DNA of 64,000 nucleotides from Shewanella sp. MBTL60-112-B2 (GCF_019655055.1 NZ_BPFA01000012.1:1-64000), one strand, 5' to 3'. Numbered from the stretch's first letter, positions 27,849-37,839 are shown. Notes: a model not told the origin generated them from the sequence alone. Program-made: numbers and translations.

Positions 27849-29114
27849 TTATGCATTGGTAGCATTTTTACAATCTGATTTAACTAATTTTTGTTTATTG
27901 ATGCGTTTTAGCGCCTCATCTATTAATAAATAGCTGATAGCACCCGCAAGTACGGCATTAATTGGCACTATGCCTGGTAATAAGTGACCAGCTAGCACGC
28001 CTATCACGACACCGCTAATGGCGGCCCAATTTACCGTTGAAAACTTAGCATTGGCGAAGTCTTTATATTTCTCACGGTTACGTAAGTAATCGGCGATGAT
28101 TATGCCACCAATCGGTGGGATGGCAGCCGATAGGAAAGTTAACCAACCGACGAAGTTATTATATAGCCATAGTGCACACAGGGTGCCGATCACGCCGTTA
28201 AAAATCGACAGATACTTACTTGGCAATCCGGTAATGTTCGAAAAGCCTAAGCCCGAAGCATAAAGCGCATTATCATTGGTGGTCCAGATATTAAGACCTA
28301 GGATGATAATTGCTGGGATTAATAGTCCCTGAGCAATCATCACCTCAGAGATATCTGCTTGACCAGTTGCCGCAGCGCCCGCCGCGCCGAAGATAAACAT
28401 TAGCGAGTTACCAACAAAGAAAGCAAACATGGTAACAAACACGGCAGTTTTAGGGTTTTTACCGAAGCGAACAAAATCCGCGGTGAGTGTACCGGCAGAG
28501 ATGAATGAGCCGACAACCAGTACCAATGCCGTATTAAAATCGATTGGGTTTTCAGGCGTAACCGCCATTAGGCCTTGCATGCCGCCCATAGTGTCAACCG
28601 CTTGTAGTACTGAGAAACCACCAAATAGGGCAATAGCAGGAACCGCAATGGCTGATAAAATCATAATTGCGCCAATACCGAAGTAAACGGTGAAGGTCAT
28701 GAGTAGACCCGAGATAATAATCAGTAGGTTGGTATCTATGCCTGTGGCTTTTTGTACCGGAATAGCAAACATGGCCACGCCAACACCAAACCAACCAACT
28801 TGAGTGCCACCGAGAAGCAGCGAGGGTAACCAGGAACCTTTTAAACCGAAAGAGTAACGCGCGAGGAGATGAGTAGAGAGGCCAGATTGAGCGCCGATGT
28901 AACCAAGAAAAGAAGTATAGATACCGAGAATTAAATTACCAATAAGAACTGCAAGAACAAAATCATTAAAAGAGAGGCCGGTGCCGAGCGTTCCTCCGGT
29001 CCACATACTCGCTGAAAAAAAGGTTAACCCTAACATCACCATTGTCAGAGAAAGCACCCCTTTGCGCGCCGAGATAGGAACTGGGGTTAGACTGTAATTA
29101 TTATCGCTTGCCAT
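27849..29114 (-). CDS. codB: cytosine permease
   Basis: CodB imports cytosine by the NCS1 transporter mechanism at the inner membrane. The 421-residue protein has about twelve hydrophobic helices and NCS1 features such as [23 protein letters not shown]-like [12 protein letters not shown] and the C-terminal [10 protein letters not shown]. It is the first gene of codBA; the ATG follows AAGGACAATAA. A structured leader may lie upstream (29149-29220). Confidence 0.95.
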   Translation of the reverse strand: MASDNNYSLTPVPISARKGVLSLTMVMLGLTFFSASMWTGGTLGTGLSFNDFVLAVLIGNLILGIYTSFLGYIGAQSGLSTHLLARYSFGLKGSWLPSLLLGGTQVGWFGVGVAMFAIPVQKATGIDTNLLIIISGLLMTFTVYFGIGAIMILSAIAVPAIALFGGFSVLQAVDTMGGMQGLMAVTPENPIDFNTALVLVVGSFISAGTLTADFVRFGKNPKTAVFVTMFAFFVGNSLMFIFGAAGAAATGQADISEVMIAQGLLIPAIIILGLNIWTTNDNALYASGLGFSNITGLPSKYLSIFNGVIGTLCALWLYNNFVGWLTFLSAAIPPIGGIIIADYLRNREKYKDFANAKFSTVNWAAISGVVIGVLAGHLLPGIVPINAVLAGAISYLLIDEALKRINKQKLVKSDCKNATNA

Positions 29115-29148
29115 TTATTGTCCTTGGATAGAATAAAGAAAATACACG

Positions 29149-29220
29149 GCTTACCTAAAGTGCTGAAACCTGCGGCTAAGCAAGGGCTGTAGAGCTACAC
29201 GTCGGGCAAACGGCGCGTAG
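29149..29220 (-). promoter_or_regulatory. possible structured 5' leader of codBA
   Basis: In the minus-strand transcript, CTACGCG pairs with CGTGTAG (bases 29195-29220, loop of 12), and GCTTAgCC pairs with GGTAAGC (29149-29181). Both stems lie just upstream of the codB ribosome site. I cannot match them to a known riboswitch class; a PurR-like operator was also not clear. Confidence 0.4.
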
Positions 29221-29482
29221 TTTAGTGATTACAAATAAAGAGTCAAGCAAATCTCGAGGCTATTCGTATAAATAAAAATAAAGGTAATAGGCACGTAAGA
29301 TATAAGCTAATACTTAGTTGCTGAACACTGCTAAATATGGGGAAGTAAGGCTTGCTTGTTAACTGCGTGGCGGTTGGCGCGGTAGTTATTAACCTATGTT
29401 TGAGTTTGTATTAGCGACTTCAACTCAAAACCAGACCGATACAAATCCTTTCTTAAGTGCACTTTATCAACATCATTATGGA
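29221..29482. other. intergenic stretch between codB and the EmrAB pair
   Basis: No gene is seen. It should contain the codBA promoter. Confidence 0.4.
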
Positions 29483-29522
29483 GCAAAAAAAGTAAAGCGT
29501 CCTTATAGAAGACGCTTTACTT
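29483..29522 (-). terminator. terminator of the EmrAB-like operon
   Basis: AGTAAAGCGTC / GACGCTTTACT perfect 11-bp stem; on the minus strand it is followed by a run of seven T, directly after the transporter gene. Confidence 0.9.
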
Positions 29523-29548
29523 GCAGCTAATCAAGATCATCAATTAGG

Positions 29549-31093
29549 TTAAGGAGCGGGTTCGATCTTGGGCTTGGGTTTAAATAACGCTAACAGTGGA
29601 ATTAAACATAAATAAGAAACCAGAAGGAAGCCGAAGGTAAATACGAATGCCGTCAGGGTCGATTGTTGATGTAACATATTTTGCACCTGAGCCAAAAATG
29701 TCGGATCGGTGATGGTTGTTCCTTGAGCTTGTGCAGCCTGTTGTAAAGCCGGATTGGTTGGCGAAAGTGCGCCGCCTAATTCGTTCCATTCGCGCTGCTG
29801 GGTGCGGAAAAAATAGGTGTTAACGATCGAGATCCCGAAAGAGCCGCCGATGGTACGACATAAGTTAAACACCACAGCACCGCCGATGGTACCTTTGGGG
29901 GCGAGTGTGGCATAAGCCAACTGGCTAAGTGGGGCAAAAACTAATCCCATTCCGGCACCTTGAATAATACTTGGCAGTAAAATCCAATAGATGTTGATCT
30001 CAAGGGAGTATTGCGTCATCAAATAGGTGCCGAGTGCATTAAGGCTTAAACCAATGACTATCAATAATCTCGCATCAATCCTATCCATATAACGCGCCAT
30101 CATCAGTAGCACAAATGCTGAGGCAAGTCCCCTGGGAGCCATGGCAAAACCTGTGGTTTCTACCGGGTAATTTAACAGCTGCTCTAACATCATAGGCTGT
30201 AACTGAGTAATGCCAAACATGCCCATTGAGAAACCCGCCATCACCAGGCAAGACATGGCAAGGTTACGGTCTCGTAACAACCAAACGGGGGCAATTTCAC
30301 TCTTAGTTATGAAAGAGCGCGCAACAAAGAAAATAATCGCAATGGCGCTAATAATGGCTGAAAACAAGATGGTATTGGACTCAAACCAAGATTCATCATT
30401 ACCTCGGTCGAGCACCATCTGTAGTAGGCCAATACCTATGGTCATTGCAATCACGATTGGCCAATCTATTTTAGGTTTACCTTTACCACTGAGCTTAACA
30501 AAAGAGTAAATCAGCGTAAGGCAGATAGCACCAACGGGGAGATTGACGTAAAAGATCCAGCGCCAATCCATATTTTCGGTAATGATCCCACCCAGAGTAG
30601 GCCCTAAAATGGGTCCAAGCAAAACACCGACACTAAACAGTGCCATCGCTTTACCACGCTGATTGGCAGGATAGATCTGCACCATGATTGATTGAGAAAG
30701 CGGGATAACCGAAGCACCAAATGCCCCTTGCATTACCCTAAAGGTCACCATTTCTGCAATGGTATCAGCCTGGCCGCAAAGTGCCGAGCTGACTATAAAC
30801 CCACTGACTGATATGAGTAGTAAGTTTCGAATACCAAACTTTAGGGCCAAAAAGCTGGCTAGTGGGATAAAAATCGCCTCAGCCATAGAATAGGAGGTCA
30901 ATACCCAAGTGACTTGATCCGAAGTGACCCCCAATGCGCCCATCATATGTGGCAGGGCAACGTTAGCGATAGTCATGTCGAGCAACACCATGATGGCCGA
31001 TAGCATTACTGCTAACGTCACCAGTTTGCGACTGCTTTCACTCAGTACCTGGCTATCATCAGCAGCAGGCATAGTTTCTGATTTATCGCTCAT
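29549..31093 (-). CDS. DHA2 family MFS multidrug transporter (EmrB-like)
   Basis: A 514-residue, 14-helix drug:proton antiporter of the DHA2 family at the inner membrane. Motifs include LDMTIANVALPHM in helix 1, VTWVLTSYSMAEAI, RVMQGAFGASVIPLSQ and motif C GVLLGPILGPTLGGII in helix 5. It follows an EmrA-like adaptor with a one-base gap, so the two form a tripartite pump with an outer membrane channel such as TolC. Substrate is not predictable; no regulator gene is adjacent. Confidence 0.93.
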   Translation of the reverse strand: MSDKSETMPAADDSQVLSESSRKLVTLAVMLSAIMVLLDMTIANVALPHMMGALGVTSDQVTWVLTSYSMAEAIFIPLASFLALKFGIRNLLLISVSGFIVSSALCGQADTIAEMVTFRVMQGAFGASVIPLSQSIMVQIYPANQRGKAMALFSVGVLLGPILGPTLGGIITENMDWRWIFYVNLPVGAICLTLIYSFVKLSGKGKPKIDWPIVIAMTIGIGLLQMVLDRGNDESWFESNTILFSAIISAIAIIFFVARSFITKSEIAPVWLLRDRNLAMSCLVMAGFSMGMFGITQLQPMMLEQLLNYPVETTGFAMAPRGLASAFVLLMMARYMDRIDARLLIVIGLSLNALGTYLMTQYSLEINIYWILLPSIIQGAGMGLVFAPLSQLAYATLAPKGTIGGAVVFNLCRTIGGSFGISIVNTYFFRTQQREWNELGGALSPTNPALQQAAQAQGTTITDPTFLAQVQNMLHQQSTLTAFVFTFGFLLVSYLCLIPLLALFKPKPKIEPAP

Positions 31094-31094
31094 G

Positions 31095-32144
31095 TTACTG
31101 CTCTTGCTTAGATGGGCTATTAACCGTGTTAATGCTTACGTTAGCACTAGCCCCCACTCGCAATGGAAAGTCAGGGTGTTCACTTTCATTGGTTAGGCGG
31201 ATTAATACCGGAAAACGCTGTGGGACCTTGACCCAATTACCCGTTGCATTCTCTGGAGGTAACAAAGAAAAAGATGAACCGCTGGCGGGAGAAATCGCTT
31301 CAATGGTGCCGTGGTAATCCACTTTGGGGTAAAGGTCTAATGTAATTGTGGCGACTTGACCAGCGCTAATACGCTCAAGCTGTGTTTCTTTAAAGTTCGC
31401 TTGAACCCAATAGGTATTCGCCTCAACCAAAGGCACCAGTGCTTGCCCTGGGGATACAACACTACCAGCATGGGCAGTTAACTTGCCTAAATGGCCGCTT
31501 TTAGGAGCAAAAATATTAGTGTATGAAAGTGACAAGCTTGCCTGACTAAGTGCTGCTGCAGCCTTTTTCACTTCAGGCGCGGCGTCACCTTGCGCTCCTT
31601 GGGACTTAATAAGCTGAGTCATGGTTGCGCGTGCGGCGATGACGCTTTGTTCTGCAGCAGACAATTTGGCGCTAGCATCATCGAGTTGCTGGGCAGGTAG
31701 CAACTCTTTACCTACTAAATCTTTAATACGCTTATGGGTTATTTGAGCATCTGACAATTGAGCCACAGCACTTTTCACATTCGCGCTGGCGGCAAGGATG
31801 GCGTCATCGGTGGCGGCGTTATTTTGTAGCGCAACCTCATAGGCTGCACGCTCTTCATCGAGTTTCGCCTGAAAGGGCGCGGGGTCAATCTGCATCAGCA
31901 AGTCACCCTGGTTAACCTTTTGATAATCAGCTGCATTAACACTGATCACTTTGCCGCTGACTTGTGGAGCGATATAGATAATATTCGCGTGTACATAGGA
32001 GTCATCGGTGCTTGGGTAATTTTTTTGATGCTGAATATAGAAATAGCTGAGAGTAACTAAAATAACAACCACGATGGTTGCGACAATAAGATTACGTAGG
32101 ACATGGGATGTTGGCTCTGCTGCTTGCGTTGGATTTTCGCTCAT
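31095..32144 (-). CDS. HlyD/EmrA-family membrane fusion protein
   Basis: A 349-residue periplasmic adaptor for the adjacent EmrB-like transporter. One N-terminal membrane helix (NLIVATIVVVILVTLSYFYI) is followed by the family sequence YPSTDDSYVHANIIYIAPQVSGKV, a helical hairpin (about 90-190) and a beta-barrel region (YWVQANFKETQLERI). It is the first gene of the two-gene operon. Confidence 0.93.
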   Translation of the reverse strand: MSENPTQAAEPTSHVLRNLIVATIVVVILVTLSYFYIQHQKNYPSTDDSYVHANIIYIAPQVSGKVISVNAADYQKVNQGDLLMQIDPAPFQAKLDEERAAYEVALQNNAATDDAILAASANVKSAVAQLSDAQITHKRIKDLVGKELLPAQQLDDASAKLSAAEQSVIAARATMTQLIKSQGAQGDAAPEVKKAAAALSQASLSLSYTNIFAPKSGHLGKLTAHAGSVVSPGQALVPLVEANTYWVQANFKETQLERISAGQVATITLDLYPKVDYHGTIEAISPASGSSFSLLPPENATGNWVKVPQRFPVLIRLTNESEHPDFPLRVGASANVSINTVNSPSKQEQ

Positions 32145-32358
32145 TTGTTTAACCCAGTTAGCTTAGTGATAATAAGCCGAGCCGGCAACGAGGGTTAAAT
32201 AACTCATTGCACGGCTAGGTATTTATTGGTTTCAACAAATATTAGACCCTGTTTGTAGTCGTCACAATGTAAGTGCCTAAAAAAGCACAAAAGTGAAATC
32301 GATTTAATACTGTGACGAGGGTACATTTAAGCATCTTATCTTTACTGTTAGTGCTGGG

Positions 32359-33612
32359 TTAACACTTTATTGAAGGGATGTCGCGCCAACGAGTCGTATA
32401 CTGGGGGGTTAGCATCTCTCTGCGCATGCCCCATTTCTGCGAGATCCCCTGAGCCGCCAAAAACAGAGAGTCAGTGCCGTATTTTGCATTAATACTATCT
32501 AACACCTGCATCCTATTAGGGTTTCTGCAACTTTCGAATAGATCTTGCTGCAGGTTGGTCTCACTGCACAAGTTAATGAGCCCGACACCGATTTTGTAAT
32601 AACGAATAGCGGGGTTAAACCTAACAATAGCCGCCCGAGTTGCAGCTTCAATCAGCTCACAAGTGTCATTTGTTGGATAATTAAAATGATGAACAAACTT
32701 AAATCCGCCGGGCTGCTCATCAAAAGGCGAGTTGGAAGCAAAAATCAGCATGCTTTTACATAGCGAACCTTGGCTTCTTGCCTTTGCTGCAGCGGTTGAA
32801 GCATGCTTGCTTAACGCCTGACACAAGGAAGTTAAGTCGGTGACACGGTTACCGACGCTGCGGGTTGAAAAGATCTGTTTTTTATCGGCACGGGCTTCAT
32901 CCCAAGTTTTGCACACTTCACCATTTAGTTCACGAACGGTACGTTCAAGCTCGATACTAAATTGCTTGCTGGCAATGCCGGGTTTCATTTGTGACAAGGC
33001 AAAAGCGTTATGAATGTTCATAGCGGCAAGCCTCTTGGCTATTTTTCTGCCGACTCCCCATACATCATCTGTTTTCATGGTCTTTAAAATTACAACCAGT
33101 TGCTCATCACAAGTAATAGTGCACACACCGTTATATCCGGCGATTTTCTTGGCGGCATGATTGGCCACCTTTGCCAGTGTTAGCGTCGAGCCAATCCCCA
33201 CACAAACCGGTAGCCTTGTTTCTTTCCACACAGCCCGTCTCAGCTTTAGCGCGTGCTGTGTTAAGCAAGAGATGGCTGGGTAACAATGTTTAAATGACAG
33301 AAACGACTCATCGATACTGTAAATATGCTGCTCAGGCGCAAAACGGCCAATCACCTCCATCATGGCAGTAGAGAGTGAACCATAAAGCTCATAATTGGAG
33401 GAAAGCGCAATAATACCTTTTTGCTCACACAGTTTATTCGCCTCAAAGTAGGGGCCGAATTTGCTTATTCCAGCCTCTTTGGCCAATCGATTGGCAGCAA
33501 CAATACAGCCATCATTATTACTGAGCACCACGATAGGGCGGTTACGCCAGTCCGGCCTAAACACCTGTTCGGCACTGCAATAGAAGGAATTGGCATCCAC
33601 AAGCGCATACAT
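32359..33612 (-). CDS. umuC: DNA polymerase V catalytic subunit UmuC
   Basis: A Y-family error-prone polymerase for SOS translesion synthesis. The 417-residue protein has the catalytic motifs ALVDANSFYCSAEQVF (Asp6), NNDGCIVAANRLAKEAG and SIDESFLSF (Asp-Glu pair near residue 102), helix-hairpin-helix region DVWGVGRKIAKRL, little finger and the C-terminal MRREMLTPQYTTRW. It follows umuD by two bases and shares its LexA-controlled promoter. A decayed second umuC lies at 48057-49212. Confidence 0.96.
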   Translation of the reverse strand: MYALVDANSFYCSAEQVFRPDWRNRPIVVLSNNDGCIVAANRLAKEAGISKFGPYFEANKLCEQKGIIALSSNYELYGSLSTAMMEVIGRFAPEQHIYSIDESFLSFKHCYPAISCLTQHALKLRRAVWKETRLPVCVGIGSTLTLAKVANHAAKKIAGYNGVCTITCDEQLVVILKTMKTDDVWGVGRKIAKRLAAMNIHNAFALSQMKPGIASKQFSIELERTVRELNGEVCKTWDEARADKKQIFSTRSVGNRVTDLTSLCQALSKHASTAAAKARSQGSLCKSMLIFASNSPFDEQPGGFKFVHHFNYPTNDTCELIEAATRAAIVRFNPAIRYYKIGVGLINLCSETNLQQDLFESCRNPNRMQVLDSINAKYGTDSLFLAAQGISQKWGMRREMLTPQYTTRWRDIPSIKC

Positions 33613-33614
33613 GG

Positions 33615-34022
33615 TTAGTCGTTCTCTAAAATAGGGCTTTTGCGATGGCAGCGAATAGAGCGGATCACTACGCCCTCAACGCTAAAGGTATCGTGCTCGA
33701 GAATAGGCGTGCTCATATGAGACTCATTGGCCGACAGCAGTAATCGGTTCACCTTATCGATAATCTTGCATACAAAAGAACCGTTGAAGTTCGCCACGAT
33801 AACATCTTGATTTCGCACATCAACATGCCTATCAACAATCAGAATGTCGCCATCAAAGATGCCTACACCTTGCATAGAGTCGCCATTTGCCAATCCAATG
33901 AAGGTCGAGCTTGGGTGCTCTATCAGCAATTCATCAAGACTTAGCGGCAGTTGCCGGTAATCGGTAGCGGGAGATTCAAAGCCTGTAATGCCAGCACTGG
34001 CGGCAATTGGGATGATATTCAT
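33615..34022 (-). CDS. umuD: SOS peptidase-like protein UmuD
   Basis: UmuD is a LexA-fold protein that cleaves itself after RecA contact; UmuD'2 binds UmuC as Pol V. The 135-residue protein has the cleavage context AGITGFESPATDY, the catalytic Ser in NGDSMQGVGIFDGDILIVDR, and the Lys in the segment following VIVANFNGSFVCKI. The length fits the family. A LexA box lies 16 bases upstream of the ATG. Confidence 0.95.
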   Translation of the reverse strand: MNIIPIAASAGITGFESPATDYRQLPLSLDELLIEHPSSTFIGLANGDSMQGVGIFDGDILIVDRHVDVRNQDVIVANFNGSFVCKIIDKVNRLLLSANESHMSTPILEHDTFSVEGVVIRSIRCHRKSPILEND

Positions 34023-34037
34023 CTAAAAAAACACGTT

Positions 34038-34057
34038 AACTGTACATTTATACAGTA
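34038..34057 (-). promoter_or_regulatory. LexA (SOS) box of umuDC
   Basis: AACTGTACATTTATACAGTA fits the LexA operator pattern CTG-N10-CAG with near-perfect palindromy. It overlaps the likely umuD promoter, so umuDC is expected to be DNA-damage induced. Confidence 0.93.
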
Positions 34058-34367
34058 TAGTGGTTTTGTATCATTTTGCGCAATAAGCATGACCACGTTC
34101 TGTGAGCAGTGTGACCTGATTGAATACGTGAAAGGCGGCGAGGTAAGCTAAATATAGGGAGGCATGCTAAATATCAGCAATAATATTGGTATTAGAACCG
34201 CCTCTGTTAGAGAAGGAACACTAATCCTATCTCTTGTAATATGGTTTAGCCTTGAAACCTTACAAAATTGTATAGTTCAGGAAAACTTGCGGAAAGCTCT
34301 CTTAAGTAAAGTAGCCTCATCGACAGGGAAGCACCTTGTCTGTATTAAAACAAATGAGGATTTAACC

Positions 34368-34922
34368 ATGAACAATACATCAGTTTTTAAAACAACAACT
34401 ATTTCAACTCTGCTTGGACTGAGCGCCATGATGGCTACTGGCTCTGCAAATGCAGATGATGCTCCAACATCATTGAATCAAGACACTGTCTCTTTACTTC
34501 AAGCTGTCGCATTGGCTGAAACCAACACGGGTGGCGTAACGATTGAAGCCGAACGTGAAATGAAAATGGGACAGGTTTTCTATGAAATTGAATTAATCGG
34601 TAAAAACGGTAAGAAGATTTATACCGCAATCAACACACAAACCGGTGATGTTATTTTAACAGGCAATCGTAGTCATAATGATGATTATGACGCTGATGAT
34701 AAATTAGAAGATGCACTGTACTTATCAGGCTTGAACAGTGGCCAGTATTTATCGATTGAAGATGTTGTTAAGCAAGCTGAAGTACAATTTAGCGCTAAAG
34801 CGTGGAGCGTTGAACTCGATGATGATCACGGTAATATTTCTTATGAAATCAAGTTGATGACTGTCAATGGTAAGCAAGTTGAAACTGAAGTGAATGCATT
34901 GACAACAGCGGTGAGCAAATAA
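34368..34922 (+). CDS. exported PepSY-domain protein
   Basis: A 184-residue protein with a signal peptide (TISTLLGLSAMMATGSANA cleavage near residue 27) and two PepSY domains (about 35-100 and 110-180), each with the pattern of a helix followed by GQVFYEIELIGKNGKKIYTA or NISYEIKLMTVNGKQVE. PepSY proteins often sit in the periplasm beside two-component systems or peptidases. The start is ATG 34368 with GAGGA upstream; a longer frame from 34164 lacks support. It lies upstream of a membrane protein and a response regulator/sensor pair on the same strand. Confidence 0.85.
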   Translation: MNNTSVFKTTTISTLLGLSAMMATGSANADDAPTSLNQDTVSLLQAVALAETNTGGVTIEAEREMKMGQVFYEIELIGKNGKKIYTAINTQTGDVILTGNRSHNDDYDADDKLEDALYLSGLNSGQYLSIEDVVKQAEVQFSAKAWSVELDDDHGNISYEIKLMTVNGKQVETEVNALTTAVSK

Positions 34923-34979
34923 TTCTCTCGTTTAACACTTGAGCCGAATACTTGAACCGAACAATGACTAGCTAAAAAA

Positions 34980-35000
34980 GGGGTGATCTTTGATGACCCC
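34980..35000 (+). promoter_or_regulatory. hairpin just upstream of the next ribosome site
   Basis: GGGGT and ATC pair with GAT and ACCCC across a TTT loop with one G-G mismatch; the AAGGAG of the next gene follows at once. It could weaken read-through or affect translation. Confidence 0.4.
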
Positions 35001-35011
35001 AAGGAGATCTA

Positions 35012-35380
35012 ATGACTGAATCAACAAATACCAACCAAGAAGCTGAGCCTTGCTCGAAAAGGTCGACGTCTTGGTCAAACAGCGTCAAATGCTGCATTAG
35101 TAAATCGAAACAGTGGCTCAACAAATCAAAACTGTGGTCGTCAAACATACCATCAAAGCTTAAAAGCCTGAGTAAGAATGGACCAAAAGCACTGCTTGGT
35201 TTAGCCTCTTTCTCTCTGTTTTTCATACTAGGATTGGTTACGCTGGGCGCGAGCTTATTAGCTGGTATCGCAGCGGTGATTATGATGAAATACCAACAGC
35301 ATAAAGCGGAAACCATGCCAAGTGATGTGGCAGAACCAACGCCAACTGAACAACAAAATACCCCTATCGTTGCGGTTTAA
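35012..35380 (+). CDS. small membrane protein near the two-component system
   Basis: A 122-residue protein with a charged, Lys/Ser/Trp-rich N-terminal half containing repeats of the type SKxWLNKSKLWSS, and one hydrophobic hairpin (about residues 68-94, LLGLASFSLFFILGLVTLGASLLAGIAA split over two helices). The start follows AAGGAG. I do not recognise a family. It lies 40 bases before the response regulator gene and is probably in the same transcript. Confidence 0.7.
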   Translation: MTESTNTNQEAEPCSKRSTSWSNSVKCCISKSKQWLNKSKLWSSNIPSKLKSLSKNGPKALLGLASFSLFFILGLVTLGASLLAGIAAVIMMKYQQHKAETMPSDVAEPTPTEQQNTPIVAV

Positions 35381-35421
35381 GCGGCAACGACGTTACCCCT
35401 ATGATCTGAGAGAGAGCCGTC

Positions 35422-36120
35422 ATGCGAGTGTTACTGGTTGAAGACGATGTGAGTCTGAGCAGTTTTGTTGAAAAAGGACTGCGTGAAGCAGGCCATCAAG
35501 TCGAGGTGACAGAAAACGGCAAATATGCAATGAGCCTATGCATGACGGAACACTTTGATGTGGCAATCGTCGATCGCATGTTGCCGGGCCTCGACGGCTT
35601 GTCTTTGGTTAAGGCACTTAGAGCTGCGCAAATAGGAACACCTATCTTATTTTTAACCTCCTTAGGCGGGGTGGATGACCGTGTGCAAGGATTAGAAGCC
35701 GGAGGTGATGATTATCTTACTAAGCCATTTGCATTCTCTGAGCTGCTTGCGCGTGTTAGCGCACTTTCTCGCCGGTCCGGATTGACATCAACCGATACTA
35801 AACCGCAGCTAACTTTTGGCGATCTGGTATTAAACTTATTTGAACATACCGCAACACGTCAAGGTAAGCTGTTGGATTTGCAGCCTAAAGAGTTTCGTAT
35901 TTTAGAATTGTTCTTACGTCATCCTGGCCGCGTGATCACCCGTACAATGCTGCTTGAGCATGTATGGGATATTCATTTTGATCCTCAAACTAGCGTTGTC
36001 GAAACTCACATTAGTCGTCTTAGAAACAAAATAGAGAAGCCTTTTGGCGACACACTGATCCAAACCGTGCGAGGCGCTGGCTACAAGTTAGAACATCGAC
36101 ACATTGAGGAGGCCAAATGA
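35422..36120 (+). CDS. OmpR-family response regulator
   Basis: A 232-residue regulator with an N-terminal receiver domain (Asp phosphorylation site in VAIVDRMLPG near residue 51, acidic pair EDD at 7-9, Lys in TKPF near 101) and a C-terminal winged-helix DNA-binding domain (about 130-225). It overlaps the downstream sensor kinase gene by four bases (ATGA), so the pair is coupled. The closest general types are QseB/PmrA/PcoR-like. With the adjacent PepSY protein it may respond to cations or envelope conditions; this is inference. Confidence 0.94.
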   Translation: MRVLLVEDDVSLSSFVEKGLREAGHQVEVTENGKYAMSLCMTEHFDVAIVDRMLPGLDGLSLVKALRAAQIGTPILFLTSLGGVDDRVQGLEAGGDDYLTKPFAFSELLARVSALSRRSGLTSTDTKPQLTFGDLVLNLFEHTATRQGKLLDLQPKEFRILELFLRHPGRVITRTMLLEHVWDIHFDPQTSVVETHISRLRNKIEKPFGDTLIQTVRGAGYKLEHRHIEEAK

Positions 36121-37328
36121 AACGCAGACTGCTTGAGATATTGAAAAATAAAATCTCACTTCAGCAAATCGTTAACCGACTACCACTATGGATGAAAAGC
36201 TCTGCAACCCAGCAAGGTGTGATGTTTGTTCTGGTGTCGCTATTTAGTCTTGTGCTGATGGCTAGCGTAACCATTCTCTATGTCGACTATGAACTGGGTC
36301 AACAGAACAGTGAGCTCGTTAAAGAATCAAAGCTGCGGGCAACTGGTGATAAACACGATATCGACGACGATCCGATTGAAGATGACGATATTATCGCAGT
36401 GCTTACCACAGGTTTTATTCTTGCAGGCGTTTTAGTATCACTCTTTACCATAGCCATTGTTGTCGCGATGAGCCGTATCAGTCAGCAGCGAATATCTCGT
36501 ATTGAGCAAGTATTGAACGCGGCAGCAGACGGTGATTTGTCTGCACGGACGGGCGAGAAAAACACCTACAACGATCTGGCGAGAATATCCGTATCAGTAG
36601 ATGAGATGCTTTCACGTTTACAAGGTTCTGTAGCGGCGATGAGCGATATTTCCTCCAATATAGCCCACGAACTGAAAACACCGATCACGCGTTTAAGACA
36701 CAATTTACTTACCTTACGTGACGAGGCCGATGTATCAAAGGTTGCGCACAGTCAGAGCTTTAACAATGAACTAGAGCATGCCTTGGCTGACTCTCAACGC
36801 CTTGCTTCTATTTTTGATGCCCTGTTACGTATTACTCAAATTGAGTCAGGCGCAAGACGAAGCCGCTTTATGACTACTGATTTAAGCCAGATTGTTGATA
36901 CCGTTGCCGAAATTTATGTCGATGTAGCCGAAGATGCCAAAATGCAGTTGCAGATCCACAAAGCGCAATCACCCTTGTTAATCCAAGGCGATCGAGAACT
37001 ACTGATCCAGCAAATTGCCAACTTGATAGAAAATGCGCTGCGATATTGCTCTGCAGGCAGTGTGATCAAGCTAAGCTGCGGCGCGGATGATAAATCGTCA
37101 CTGGTTTGGCTCAAGGTTGAAGATAATGGGCTCGGTATTGCTGAGACAGAAAGGGAGCGTGTTTTTGAGCGTTTATATCGTGTTGATAAAAGCCGTACCG
37201 ACGGTGGCTTGGGGCTTGGCCTTTCATTGGCAAAAGCCATAGCGGGTTTGCATCACGGCACTATTGTTTTACACGATTGTAAGCCCGGCCTAGGAGTGTG
37301 TATCACAATGCCAAAACAAGGTGCCTGA
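36117..37328 (+). CDS. two-component sensor histidine kinase
   Basis: A 403-residue EnvZ-type kinase. Two membrane helices (about 34-57 and 94-117) flank a very short periplasmic loop rich in acidic residues (KHDIDDDPIEDDDI), then HAMP, a HisKA domain with the phospho-His in NIAHELKTPITRL (about residue 184), and an HATPase domain with NLIENALRY, DNGLGIAE and GLGLGLSLAK. The short acidic loop suggests binding of cations or a small ligand, as an inference. Confidence 0.93.
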   Translation: MKRRLLEILKNKISLQQIVNRLPLWMKSSATQQGVMFVLVSLFSLVLMASVTILYVDYELGQQNSELVKESKLRATGDKHDIDDDPIEDDDIIAVLTTGFILAGVLVSLFTIAIVVAMSRISQQRISRIEQVLNAAADGDLSARTGEKNTYNDLARISVSVDEMLSRLQGSVAAMSDISSNIAHELKTPITRLRHNLLTLRDEADVSKVAHSQSFNNELEHALADSQRLASIFDALLRITQIESGARRSRFMTTDLSQIVDTVAEIYVDVAEDAKMQLQIHKAQSPLLIQGDRELLIQQIANLIENALRYCSAGSVIKLSCGADDKSSLVWLKVEDNGLGIAETERERVFERLYRVDKSRTDGGLGLGLSLAKAIAGLHHGTIVLHDCKPGLGVCITMPKQGA

Positions 37329-37410
37329 TGCTGACAGTCATAGCATCAGTGAGATAGGTGAACTATAGCAATTGATGCTATTAATTCTGAGTCTAAATGA
37401 CGTTTTATCG

Positions 37411-37839
37411 TCAGTCGCGACTGCCCCCATTCCCAGCGGATATGGATGACACAAAATTATCCGTCTCGCTAAGGTGAATGTGTTTATAGATAAATAAGGT
37501 GCATATAGAACCAGCTAAAATAAAAGGTATAGCCCCCCAAAGTAGCCAACCATCCATTATCTCTGCGTATAAAATAACCATGGTGTTTATTATAATGACG
37601 GTAGATGTGCTCAGTATGGCGCTTTTGCTATGAGCAGAGAAACTACGAGCTGAATCAAAAAAAAATTTATGAATACAATACCAAATAAAGCTCAGTGTGG
37701 TGCCATATGTCAAAAAGCCAAATAATCCGACGAGTAAAATAAAATTACTATCGATGGCGCTAATAAAAATAGCGGTAGAAATAGTGATAATGAACGATGC
37801 GAACAATGCTGATGTAAGTAGGTTGGCGTAGTCTTTCAT
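37411..37839 (-). CDS. small hypothetical membrane protein
   Basis: A 142-residue protein with four probable membrane helices (about 10-30, 33-56, 70-91, 95-115) and a hydrophilic C-terminus. I do not recognise a family. It converges on the sensor kinase gene and has no close partner. Confidence 0.65.
   Translation of the reverse strand: MKDYANLLTSALFASFIITISTAIFISAIDSNFILLVGLFGFLTYGTTLSFIWYCIHKFFFDSARSFSAHSKSAILSTSTVIIINTMVILYAEIMDGWLLWGAIPFILAGSICTLFIYKHIHLSETDNFVSSISAGNGGSRD

Noticed and set aside
29195-29220. PurR operator upstream of codB
   Set aside because: GGCAAACGGCGCG resembles half of a PurR site but lacks the palindromic second half.
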